The position numbers and the translations under genes are program-made. Positions 1 to 7,700 of a stretch of 28,802 bases of DNA are shown in pieces. The notes beneath the pieces are model-generated. The model was given only the letters and a program-made list of their open reading frames with translations, was not told the DNA's origin and did no database searches. Origin of the DNA: a virus; the IMG/VR virus record IMGVR_UViG_3300021964_000367, positions 1-28,802 of that record, one strand, 5' to 3'. The number at the start of each line of letters is the position of its first letter. Positions within the stretch are counted from its first letter, which is position 1.

Positions 1-983
1 GTGCCTGCGCCAGTGTTTGTACCGAACAGGTCTTCTTCAGCTTGATAACCTATTCCACTCAGCGCTCCCAAGCCTAACTCCATAGCATAAGCAGTCTGTG
101 GATTCAAGCGGTAAGGGGCCAACATTGTTTCAGATACTCTTGTAAGCGTGCTGGGAGACTCTGCTAGACGAGTAAGGCTGGCCCCCGTCCGTGGGTCAAG
201 CATATCGATATACTGGTTAGCACGAGGTATATCGTCTACTGTTCTACCTGTTGATTTTGCAAGTTGTTCTAGAGCTTCTGGACCCATGCGGGTCATTTGA
301 GCGGCTCTGTTGGTAACCCCAGCAAAAGGGATAGCCATTGACCCAAACTCACCTGCGGTTCTGCCGTACTTACCCAGACCTTTGGTAGTGCCTATTTCTT
401 GTCCTTGTCCGTAAGACAAAACGTAGGGGATGATTACTTTGGCTGACTCGTAGTCACCTGCATTTAGCAATCGCTCAATTACATCACGGTCAACTGTTCC
501 AGGTTCCATGATTCCGGCGGCTTCTAATCCCCCAGAAATAGCATTGATAGCGGCATCTGGTAAAAAAGCAACAGCGGAGGCCACACCCATCAACGCGTCT
601 TCTATGCCTGTAGCTCTCAAAGCCTGACCAACAGGTTCTACCACTGTACCAACAGCACGAGTAATCGGGCCAGCTTCATACCGCTCACCAGACATATCTG
701 TTACGTTGCCCGTGAATCTTGCTGACTCAGGAGTGTACTGCATAGACATAGTTGTCGGTGCAGGTTTGGCTAAGAAGTCCTGTACGGCTTGTCTTTTTTC
801 TTGTGGGATAGCAAACAGTTTGTCTTGTTCCTCGGGTAACATAGGAACATCTTGTGTGAAAGAACGACTGATCAGGTCATACTCTTCTTGAGTTGCGCCT
901 CCTGGAAGAGTTTGGCCCTCAAACGCTACTTGAGCGTTGTCTTTTTCTGTTTCTGTTTGTAAACCGCCGCGAGGAACACCCAT
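1..983 (-). CDS. Large virion protein, N-terminal part (runs off left edge)
   Basis: The frame is open from ATG 983 to the window edge: 327 codons without a stop. AGGA lies 7 nt before the ATG, and the previous gene ends 9 nt upstream. The protein begins MGVPRGGLQTETEKDN. It has a Gln/Glu-rich N-terminus, then a mildly hydrophobic helical stretch at about residues 128-160 (MGVASAVAFLPDAAINAISG), then a mixed Gly/Ala region. I recognise no enzymatic domain in this part. It follows two other large virion proteins in the same transcription unit. In podoviruses this position is usually held by internal (ejected) virion proteins, which can be over 1000 residues long, so an ejection protein is my inference. 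A lytic or peptidoglycan-cleaving domain could lie in the missing C-terminal part. The coding call is firm; the function is not. Confidence 0.75.
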   Translation of the reverse strand, partial: MGVPRGGLQTETEKDNAQVAFEGQTLPGGATQEEYDLISRSFTQDVPMLPEEQDKLFAIPQEKRQAVQDFLAKPAPTTMSMQYTPESARFTGNVTDMSGERYEAGPITRAVGTVVEPVGQALRATGIEDALMGVASAVAFLPDAAINAISGGLEAAGIMEPGTVDRDVIERLLNAGDYESAKVIIPYVLSYGQGQEIGTTKGLGKYGRTAGEFGSMAIPFAGVTNRAAQMTRMGPEALEQLAKSTGRTVDDIPRANQYIDMLDPRTGASLTRLAESPSTLTRVSETMLAPYRLNPQTAYAMELGLGALSGIGYQAEEDLFGTNTGAG

Positions 984-992
984 TATATTTTC

Positions 993-3611
993 CTATTTGA
1001 ATCCACCGTCCGTGTACTGAAGCGTGATTTGGTCTATGTCCCTCAACCCCCTGTAAAGAGAGGCCGGAGCACCTGCCCTTTTAGCTTGACCAACGCTCAT
1101 TTGGAAATAGGTCTCTTTTGGCAAGACGCCGCCGTTTTCTAGCATATCAACATAATCTACAAAATTACTGTTATATGGATAAGGGTCGGCTTCGTTACCT
1201 CTTGGTATAGGAGGCAGATATTGTATGTTTTGTTCGTTACCCAAAACCCCACGAGCCTCTGCCAGATCGTTGTAGCGATTTCTCAACAACTCTGAGAACT
1301 CCAGCATGGCGACTTCTGGGTTTGCAAAAAACTCATTTGGATTTACATTCAATCTCTCAATGATTTCCTGTTCCGCTACTGCATACCTGTCACTCAAAGC
1401 AGATGCCGCAATCAACGTACGAGAGAAACGGTTCATGACATCTCTGCCTCTCACCGTTTTACTAAAATCCACAAGACCTTGAGCTGATTCAGGCAACAAG
1501 GAACCAACATTGTTCATAGCAAATTGTTTGAGTGAATTATACGGACCAACAGCGTCACCCAGCAGATTCAAAATTTCTTGGCCCTCTGTCAGGGCTTGTA
1601 TGTTTGTAGTAACTCTTCTATTGAAGTTTTCTACTTGTTGTGTAGTGAGGTCTTCATATCTTACACCTGTGTCTGGCAATGTTTGAACAAGCGGATTACC
1701 TTCCACTAACTTCTGATTGCCTTGGTCGTCAGTTCCATATTTTGGTGGAGTAAGAGCGTAAGCTAGTCCCCCAGTGGGTGTACCCTCAGGAGTTCTAGTT
1801 AAGATCCTCCTGCCTTGGTTGGCCCCCATCTTAGGAATCATGTAAACACGACCAACACCGTCTGGTCGAGTGATTTCTACTGCATCGCGCTCAGTGCCTA
1901 CTAAGAACCCTTCTGGGGCAAGCCGTGCATCTGCTAAGTTGCCAGTGGGAGAAACAAAGAAGTTACCGCCCAAGAAGAAACCTGCCGCTTGTCTATAACC
2001 GATATCACTGTTTGTATCGGGTATAAGGAGATCTGTTCTTTGTGCGTCGCTAAAGTCTAAAGCTCCTGCCCCTGTGAGGGTCTTAATACTTGTTGCATCA
2101 AGTATCTTGGCATCTTTCGGCAACGCTTGCAGGCCGTCTGGGGTTACCCTTTTCAGGCCGTCTGCAGATCTTTGGGCAGTAAACACCTGTGCTTTGCCGT
2201 TTTCATCTGTATAGTACATAGAAACAGGAGGCAATCCTGCAAATTGGTTATTGGCAGACCAAGCCGCAAAATTGATGTCATTGAATTGCTTGGTGTTTGC
2301 TGTGTCCGTTCTCAAACCGGCTTCAAATGCTGTAGTCGCCATTTGTCTCATGGCGGCGTTATAGTCATTCAAGTCAGCTTCTGAAGCTGTTATCGCTTGT
2401 TGAGCTATAGTCAAATTTTGAGAATTCAACTCGTCTCGTTGTCTTTGCCCCTCTTGGAATGCAAACTGTTTGAGTGCTCTATCTTGTGCCGCTTTCTGGC
2501 TTTCTATAACACTGATGTCTCCTGCAAGTTGACTACCGCCAGCCGTGAGAGCTTGTAGCAAGGATCCTGGAGTATTAGCAATCACTCCTCCAGCTTTTGC
2601 AAGAGCAAGAGCGGCCTGTATATCCCTGTTTTGTGTATCGCCTGCGCCAAAGAATTGTTCTGCCTCTGCGAGTAATTCCTCGCGAGTTTTTGGTTTCCTT
2701 AAATACGGGTCAAGCATTGCACTGTACTGTTCTTGTAATGCTTCCGGTGTTCTTTTTTCAGGCAGATAAGGAGACAAGAACTGTTGGTACTCTTCCATAT
2801 ATTGACCTGCTACTGCTGGGTCAACCATGCGTGAATCAGGTGGAGTTACACCTTGCAAATAATCATAAGTAAACTGCGACCTGTCTAACTCTGGCAACGC
2901 CATGTAGTCTTCAGACAAAACGGGCGACATAGGCAACTCAGGTTGCCTGCGTTGCATGATGCCTTGAAAAGAGTTTGGGTCAACATCCACAGGCGACATC
3001 ATTGGGTTTTGAAAACCAAACATCTCACCAAAACGAGGGCTACCCTGTTGTCTTCTAACAGGCTCTTCGCCTGCCATCATACGCATTACAGCTTCTTCCA
3101 TTCCAGGAGCCTGCATTGACCCACGCATTTGCAGAGTCTCTTCTACTACACCTTCTTGTGGTTCAGCCTCATCTTCGCCAAACAAAGAAGCTAGACCTCC
3201 TTGCGGCATATCCCCTTGCAAGGTTTCCATTATTTGGAATGTCGGTTGCAGAATAGCTAATACAGATTCCGGCGTTTTGTTTGCGTCCTCTTTACCAACT
3301 AAGTCAGCTAGTTCTGAGTAACGTTGTTTCATTGACTTTTGATCACCACGCACTGTGTTGATCATTGACTCTATGTCTTCAGCCTCGTCAATTTCACCAA
3401 ACATTTCTTGCAACCCACTAGCCGCAGACTCAAGACCTGACATTGCCATCATGCCTAGTTCGCCCTCTTGTTGATCTATGGGTGAACCTTGGGGCATGGG
3501 CATTGGTTGATCTACCAAGCCGCTGGTAATACCTGTGCCTACACTCGTCTGAGGAGCCGCCTGTGGCGCTCCAGCAAACATTGCTCGTTGGTATATAGGG
3601 TTGTTTACCAT
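993..3611 (-). CDS. Large internal-virion-type protein, 872 aa
   Basis: An 872-residue protein starting MVNNPIYQRAMFAGAPQ. Its ATG shares one base with the stop of the upstream gene (TAATG at 3611), so translation is probably coupled. The first 250 residues are rich in Met, Pro, Gln and acidic residues and look disordered. Residues about 340-450 are helical and Ala/Gln-rich with coiled-coil character. The C-terminal half is of more ordinary composition and ends in an aromatic-containing segment. I recognise no catalytic motif. It lies between two other large low-complexity virion proteins downstream of the tail nozzle gene, where podoviruses carry internal core or ejection proteins. That role is inferred from position, size and composition. 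A peripheral tail protein is the main alternative. Confidence 0.8.
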   Translation of the reverse strand: MVNNPIYQRAMFAGAPQAAPQTSVGTGITSGLVDQPMPMPQGSPIDQQEGELGMMAMSGLESAASGLQEMFGEIDEAEDIESMINTVRGDQKSMKQRYSELADLVGKEDANKTPESVLAILQPTFQIMETLQGDMPQGGLASLFGEDEAEPQEGVVEETLQMRGSMQAPGMEEAVMRMMAGEEPVRRQQGSPRFGEMFGFQNPMMSPVDVDPNSFQGIMQRRQPELPMSPVLSEDYMALPELDRSQFTYDYLQGVTPPDSRMVDPAVAGQYMEEYQQFLSPYLPEKRTPEALQEQYSAMLDPYLRKPKTREELLAEAEQFFGAGDTQNRDIQAALALAKAGGVIANTPGSLLQALTAGGSQLAGDISVIESQKAAQDRALKQFAFQEGQRQRDELNSQNLTIAQQAITASEADLNDYNAAMRQMATTAFEAGLRTDTANTKQFNDINFAAWSANNQFAGLPPVSMYYTDENGKAQVFTAQRSADGLKRVTPDGLQALPKDAKILDATSIKTLTGAGALDFSDAQRTDLLIPDTNSDIGYRQAAGFFLGGNFFVSPTGNLADARLAPEGFLVGTERDAVEITRPDGVGRVYMIPKMGANQGRRILTRTPEGTPTGGLAYALTPPKYGTDDQGNQKLVEGNPLVQTLPDTGVRYEDLTTQQVENFNRRVTTNIQALTEGQEILNLLGDAVGPYNSLKQFAMNNVGSLLPESAQGLVDFSKTVRGRDVMNRFSRTLIAASALSDRYAVAEQEIIERLNVNPNEFFANPEVAMLEFSELLRNRYNDLAEARGVLGNEQNIQYLPPIPRGNEADPYPYNSNFVDYVDMLENGGVLPKETYFQMSVGQAKRAGAPASLYRGLRDIDQITLQYTDGGFK

Positions 3612-5596
3612 TAAATTATCCCTGCTCCACTAGCCGCTCTGCCTAACCCATACGCGGTTGTCGCTCCGCCTATTACTTGTGAACCAAGACTGGCTGTTGG
3701 TGAAGTCTGAGCGGTGATGGTGTTTTGAGTGCTCGGCGCACCACGCAAGATATCACTGTAGAAACCAAGACGTTGATAAGGCTCGTAAATGTCTTGCAAC
3801 GCCGTTTGCCTTTGTGCATCAAGAATAGATTGATCAACACCACGCTGGTACTGACCAATGCCCATCAAGTTATTGATGTCTGCTGTTTGCATAGCTTGGC
3901 CTGTCTGGGCAAGGTTACCTTGCTGAGTACCCAATGCACCATATGCTTGACCAAGTGCTCCCATGCCACTAGCAACGCCTTGCTGTACGTCTGCTCCTGC
4001 TAGACCTAGCTGAGCGCCTTGAGCACCTATGTCGGAAAGTTGTCTTGCAAGAGCGCCTTGCATTTGTCCTTGTGACATACCCATCGATCCAATGTTTTGC
4101 GACCCAGACATTGCTTGTTGGGCGGCTTGCAATCCTAACGCCGCTCGAGCTTGAGCGGCATCAGCGGCCTGTTGTTCAGCAGACATACTCAAACGGCCTG
4201 ACTCACTCAGCCCTTGTTGCCGCAAAGCGGCTGTATCAATACCGAGCCTTCCTGCCATTTCTTCCGTGCTGATACCCAGCTTAGCGGCATCGGATTCTAG
4301 TTGACCCATTAACTGTTGTGCTTGCATTTGACTACTTGTGCCAAGCTCTAAACCAGCTAAACCGAGTTGTCCGCTTTGTTGTGCGGCTCTCATTGCGGCA
4401 TCTGTGCCTTGTAATCCTAGTTGTCCTCCTGCTTGCGCGGCTTGCAATGCAGTCCCTGCTCCCGCCTGACCAAGAGAACCTGTAAGTTGTGCGCCAGATT
4501 GTCTTCTAGCTTGCTGTGCTTCAAATGCTCTTTGCGCTTGTTCTTGAGCTTGGGAGTACCCTTGTGCTCTCAATTGCGCGGCGGCTCTGCCTTGTTGCTC
4601 TAGCAAGTTTCTGCCCCGTTCTGCCGCAAGTATGCCTTGGCGTGATCCACCAAACGCTCCTGCTTGTATTGCCGCCGCCGCTTCTTGTCTACCTGCAATA
4701 TCACTTGCCCTTTGCAAGTCAGCCATTGTTTGATCAATGACTTGTTGCTCATAAGGACTCATAAAACTAGAAACGGAGCTAGGGTCGTACGCCCCCATTG
4801 AGTCTGCTAAAGTAGCAATCCCCATCTGGGCTGTTCCCAAACCAAAGTCTTTAGCTTGGCGCAGTCCTTGTTGGGCTTGCAGGGCTTGCCGCATAGATTC
4901 AGCCGCCGCACCTGTCATGCCTTGTTGAGCTGAACCTGTTTGCCCCATCGCTTGCTGTAAGGCAAAATCTCCTATGCCTTGCGCTCCAAGACCAATGTCA
5001 GCCATTCTTTGTTGGTTTTGTTGTGCAAGAGCTAGAGCGGCATCTCCTCTTTGGCCTGTCATTCCGGCTAGGTCGGAACCTAGACTACGCAACTCTGTAC
5101 CTACGTCACCTGCAATACCACGGACGTTGCTCATTACCGCACCGAGGTCAGAAGAAGCAAGCTGTGCGGCTCTGTTGCCTGCATCTATGCCTCTTTGTAT
5201 GCCTTGTTGACCTCTACGGGAGGCATCTGCAATAATGTTTGCAGAACCGACAGTGCCTTGAGCCGCCCCTTGCTGATACGGAGAGTAACTCCTAACAGCA
5301 TTAGCCGCCTGTTGTGCCGCTTGTTGATAAGCATCCCCTGCTTGGCCTAATTGACCGATACCTGCTTGCAGTGTCTGTCCTGCTTGGCCTATCAAAGGTG
5401 CAAATGCCCCCACACCACTTTGTGCGAGGCTCATTGCTTGTGACTCTAAAGGGTTTTGCCCAGAGATTTGATATGCAGGAAGTCCGCCAACAGGAGGTGC
5501 GGCTACGAGATCTTTTGCAAGTTGCATCAAGCCTAACTTGTAGGCTTCTATTCCGGGAGCTTCCCGTGTTGTTACTTCAGTATATTCTGTCGCCAT
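3611..5596 (-). CDS. Ala/Gln/Gly-rich virion protein, 661 aa (probable internal/ejection protein)
   Basis: A 661-residue protein dominated by Ala, Gln, Gly and Leu. I find no Cys, Trp or His. Most of it is imperfect helical repeats with recurring GQLGL, AAQQ and GLAG words. A more conserved-looking segment at about residues 275-350 contains MSPYEQQVIDQTMADLQRA and the block QAGAFGGSRQGI. I remember similar words from marine podovirus virion proteins, but no search was run. The C-terminus contains YEPYQRLGFYSDILRGAPST and ends Gly/Ala-rich. The start ATG shares one base with the upstream stop (TAATG at 5596). The length, composition and position after the nozzle gene suggest a protein packed in the virion and delivered with DNA, but nothing in the sequence proves ejection. 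Several long plus-strand frames here are shadows of the biased codon content. Confidence 0.82.
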   Translation of the reverse strand: MATEYTEVTTREAPGIEAYKLGLMQLAKDLVAAPPVGGLPAYQISGQNPLESQAMSLAQSGVGAFAPLIGQAGQTLQAGIGQLGQAGDAYQQAAQQAANAVRSYSPYQQGAAQGTVGSANIIADASRRGQQGIQRGIDAGNRAAQLASSDLGAVMSNVRGIAGDVGTELRSLGSDLAGMTGQRGDAALALAQQNQQRMADIGLGAQGIGDFALQQAMGQTGSAQQGMTGAAAESMRQALQAQQGLRQAKDFGLGTAQMGIATLADSMGAYDPSSVSSFMSPYEQQVIDQTMADLQRASDIAGRQEAAAAIQAGAFGGSRQGILAAERGRNLLEQQGRAAAQLRAQGYSQAQEQAQRAFEAQQARRQSGAQLTGSLGQAGAGTALQAAQAGGQLGLQGTDAAMRAAQQSGQLGLAGLELGTSSQMQAQQLMGQLESDAAKLGISTEEMAGRLGIDTAALRQQGLSESGRLSMSAEQQAADAAQARAALGLQAAQQAMSGSQNIGSMGMSQGQMQGALARQLSDIGAQGAQLGLAGADVQQGVASGMGALGQAYGALGTQQGNLAQTGQAMQTADINNLMGIGQYQRGVDQSILDAQRQTALQDIYEPYQRLGFYSDILRGAPSTQNTITAQTSPTASLGSQVIGGATTAYGLGRAASGAGII

Positions 5597-7359
5597 TAGG
5601 CCGCTCCATTCTCAAGGCTACGCATAAAATCATACATTTTTTGAGCGCCTTTTCTGCGGTCACCATTACCTGCGTTACGCACTGCTTGTGCAGTAAGCAC
5701 AAACTCACCATCACTCAACAACGCAGGAATAGAATCACTGGTTCCTGTTCCAGGACCCACGATTTCGCCACCAGATTGAGCCCTTAGTGGCATGGTAGAT
5801 CTAGACATGGGGCCAAGATAAGGGTTAACAAAATTATCAGCAGTATAAGCAGGTACAAAACTAGGATCTACTGGATTCATAGCCGCTACCTGTTCTTGCT
5901 GACCGAACCCTTGGTAGTAAGGGTTATCACCAAAAAACTTAGTTCTGTCAAAGCCATACTTTAGCGGATCTCTTTCTAAATAGTCGAACCCTGTTTCACG
6001 TGAAACGAGTCCTGGAGGGCCGATTTCTGGCTCACTAAAAATGTTAGTTCCTAACAAAGCGTCACTTGTTAAACCCGCGCCGACGGCTGTCCCTGCTAAC
6101 GGCCCATATTTAGCAAGCAAAGTTGGCCCTGCTTTTTTAGTAGCAGAAGCCAAAGTGGATTGAAAAATTTGATCTTGTGCCGTTTGTGTTAATGGCTCAA
6201 GCCCCGCATTTGTGAGGGCTGTATTGGTCGCGGCAATTTCTGTAGCGGCATCTTGTGCCGCCTGTGTGGTCACTTCAGCCATGTTTGGTTGAATGGCTTC
6301 TCTGCTTGGGCTGAGATAATCACTGTAAAAATCAGTAATGCCGTAATTGTCTCCTGGAGTCACAGTTTGTTTTAACGCATCGGTCAAACTTGGTCGGACT
6401 GAAGGAGCAAGATTAGGAGCATCTGGCACAACAAGATTAGGAGCATCTGGCACAACATTGGTAGCTACCGTCTGGGCGTCTGGCGTCATGAGTTGTGCAT
6501 CAACAGGGGCTACTGCCTCAGGGCCAGTTACAGGGATATCACCTAAAGCCTCTTGCGGCAAAGTGTTTAAGTATTGAGCTTGCGCCGCCGCCGTTCTATC
6601 CGCTACAGCCTGTTGAGCCGCACCAACCGCATCGGGGACCGCCGCTGTAAACGGGTTATCAAAACTAAAGGCTTCCCTCAAGCCTACGTCACCTAGTTGA
6701 CCTCCTGCGGCGGCTTTACTGCCGAAGAAAGTCCCGCCGTCCCTAAACGCCATATTGCCAAGACCAGCAAGACCACCAGATATCACAGCACCTTTTAAAG
6801 AGTCTTTAAGACTTTGCCCCGATATTAAGCCTCCAGCTAAACTTCCTAAACCAGTTGCAAAAGCAATGGGCATAGCAGGCAATAAGAAAGGAGCAACAAT
6901 AGGCAAGACAATAGGTGCAATCTTTTTAAGCACACTGCCTACTTTCTTGACTGCTTTCTTTATGCCTTTGAAAAGTTTTTTGAGGAAAAACTCAGGCTGA
7001 CCCGTAACAGGGTTAATAGAATTGAGTTCGTTACCTACGATATACCGTTCTGGTTCTATCCCCATCTCTTGCATCTGGGAGAACAGCATACTTTTTAGTT
7101 TAGGATTAGCATCCAAAACTTCTAGGGGGACAACTGTTTCCCCCTCTGCGGCGTGAACAACGTATGTGTCCCCATACCTGCCAAAATCAGCCAACATATC
7201 AGCGGCATTTTTCATTTCAGGTATGCCATGCTGGTTATCCAGCATGGGTTGTTCTACGACTTCATAGCCTAAACCGGCGAGACCTTGCATATCCTCGTTC
7301 CTTTCAAAAAGCGTGAAATATGCAGGGTGCGTGACGTCCTGAATTAACGCTAGGCTCAA
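5596..7359 (-). CDS. Virion-associated protein with hydrophobic domain and conserved C-terminal motif
   Basis: The frame opens at TTG 7359 and has a stop just upstream. TTG 7359 has no visible Shine-Dalgarno, whereas in-frame ATG 7290 has AAGGA 8 nt before it. The intervening codons (DVTHPAYFTLFERNED) read like real protein, so I keep the outer boundary; the true start may be 7290 (564 aa). The protein contains a GRYGDTYVVHAAEGETVVP segment, then NSINPVTGQPEFFLKKLFKG, then a basic and hydrophobic stretch (about residues 128-200: KKIAPIVLPIVAPFLLPAMP) suited to membrane interaction. The C-terminus carries GGEIVGPGTGTSDSIPALLS and DGEFVLTAQAVR. I associate these blocks with marine phage virion proteins, from memory. 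The gene also contains a tandem repeat and a parS-like palindrome. A role in membrane penetration during DNA delivery is speculation. Confidence 0.78.
   Translation of the reverse strand: MSLALIQDVTHPAYFTLFERNEDMQGLAGLGYEVVEQPMLDNQHGIPEMKNAADMLADFGRYGDTYVVHAAEGETVVPLEVLDANPKLKSMLFSQMQEMGIEPERYIVGNELNSINPVTGQPEFFLKKLFKGIKKAVKKVGSVLKKIAPIVLPIVAPFLLPAMPIAFATGLGSLAGGLISGQSLKDSLKGAVISGGLAGLGNMAFRDGGTFFGSKAAAGGQLGDVGLREAFSFDNPFTAAVPDAVGAAQQAVADRTAAAQAQYLNTLPQEALGDIPVTGPEAVAPVDAQLMTPDAQTVATNVVPDAPNLVVPDAPNLAPSVRPSLTDALKQTVTPGDNYGITDFYSDYLSPSREAIQPNMAEVTTQAAQDAATEIAATNTALTNAGLEPLTQTAQDQIFQSTLASATKKAGPTLLAKYGPLAGTAVGAGLTSDALLGTNIFSEPEIGPPGLVSRETGFDYLERDPLKYGFDRTKFFGDNPYYQGFGQQEQVAAMNPVDPSFVPAYTADNFVNPYLGPMSRSTMPLRAQSGGEIVGPGTGTSDSIPALLSDGEFVLTAQAVRNAGNGDRRKGAQKMYDFMRSLENGAA
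5992..6007. other. parS-like centromere palindrome (candidate ParB binding site)
   Basis: The plus strand reads TGTTTCACGTGAAACG. The 14-bp core GTTTCACGTGAAAC (5993-6006) is a perfect palindrome, and the 16-mer matches the widely conserved chromosomal parS sequence TGTTTCACGTGAAACA at 15 of 16 positions. It lies in the C-terminal third of a virion gene and encodes Val-Ser-Arg-Glu-Thr there. I found no second copy and no other CACGTG in the window. parS is the loading site for the CTP-dependent clamp ParB in bacterial chromosome segregation. Function in a phage is inference. Confidence 0.5.
6408..6455. repeat. Perfect 24-bp tandem duplication inside virion gene
   Basis: Two identical 24-bp units, 6408-6431 and 6432-6455, lie head to tail in frame in the 5596-7359 gene. 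They encode the octapeptide VVPDAPNL twice. The flanking text (LMTPDAQTV upstream) looks like a more diverged copy. The identity at DNA level suggests a recent slippage duplication within a Pro/Ala-rich linker. Confidence 0.85.
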
Positions 7360-7400
7360 TAATACGCTAGAGTTTTTGACTCAGCAACTTATACCACAAA

Positions 7401-7700
7401 TCAAGGTGTGCTTACAGTCACTGCCCCTAACGCCATTGTGCCAGAAACCCCATTAGGATGGGGGGTGTTAGCTTTTGTAATTTTCAAAAAACCGTCTTGT
7501 TCGAACACATCTCCAGGAGCTAGTCCTGAATCATGAGTCTGCAAATCTGTCAGTGTGAGTTTTGTATACCTTGCATCTCCAGGATTTTGAACCTGTCGTA
7601 TGAATAACTCAAACGAACGCTGTATGTCTGCTTGATGTTGTTGGTTGTATTGCGTAGGCGCATTGGGAAAAAACGGTCTTGTTAAACTACGGGAAGACAT
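7401..7700 (-). CDS. Conserved small protein, 99 aa, between nozzle and internal proteins
   Basis: A 99-residue protein starting MSSRSLTRPFFPNAPTQYNQ. The ATG at 7700 shares one base with the stop of the nozzle gene (TAATG), so it is probably translationally coupled. The N-terminal half is polar and helical (YNQQHQADIQRSFELFIRQV). The C-terminal half is beta-prone and ends in a small Gly/Ala/Val-rich tail (GTMALGAVTVSTP). No Cys, signal peptide or membrane segment is visible. The size and helical N-terminus would fit a trimeric connector between fibre and tail, but I recognise no family and assign no function. Confidence 0.72.
   Translation of the reverse strand: MSSRSLTRPFFPNAPTQYNQQHQADIQRSFELFIRQVQNPGDARYTKLTLTDLQTHDSGLAPGDVFEQDGFLKITKANTPHPNGVSGTMALGAVTVSTP

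Noticed and set aside
5314-5787. 157-codon plus-strand open frame
   Set aside because: It lies opposite the Ala/Gln-rich 661-aa gene and the end of the next gene. Biased codons leave the opposite strand without stops, and the translation is Leu/Cys/Arg-rich with no domain or ribosome site.
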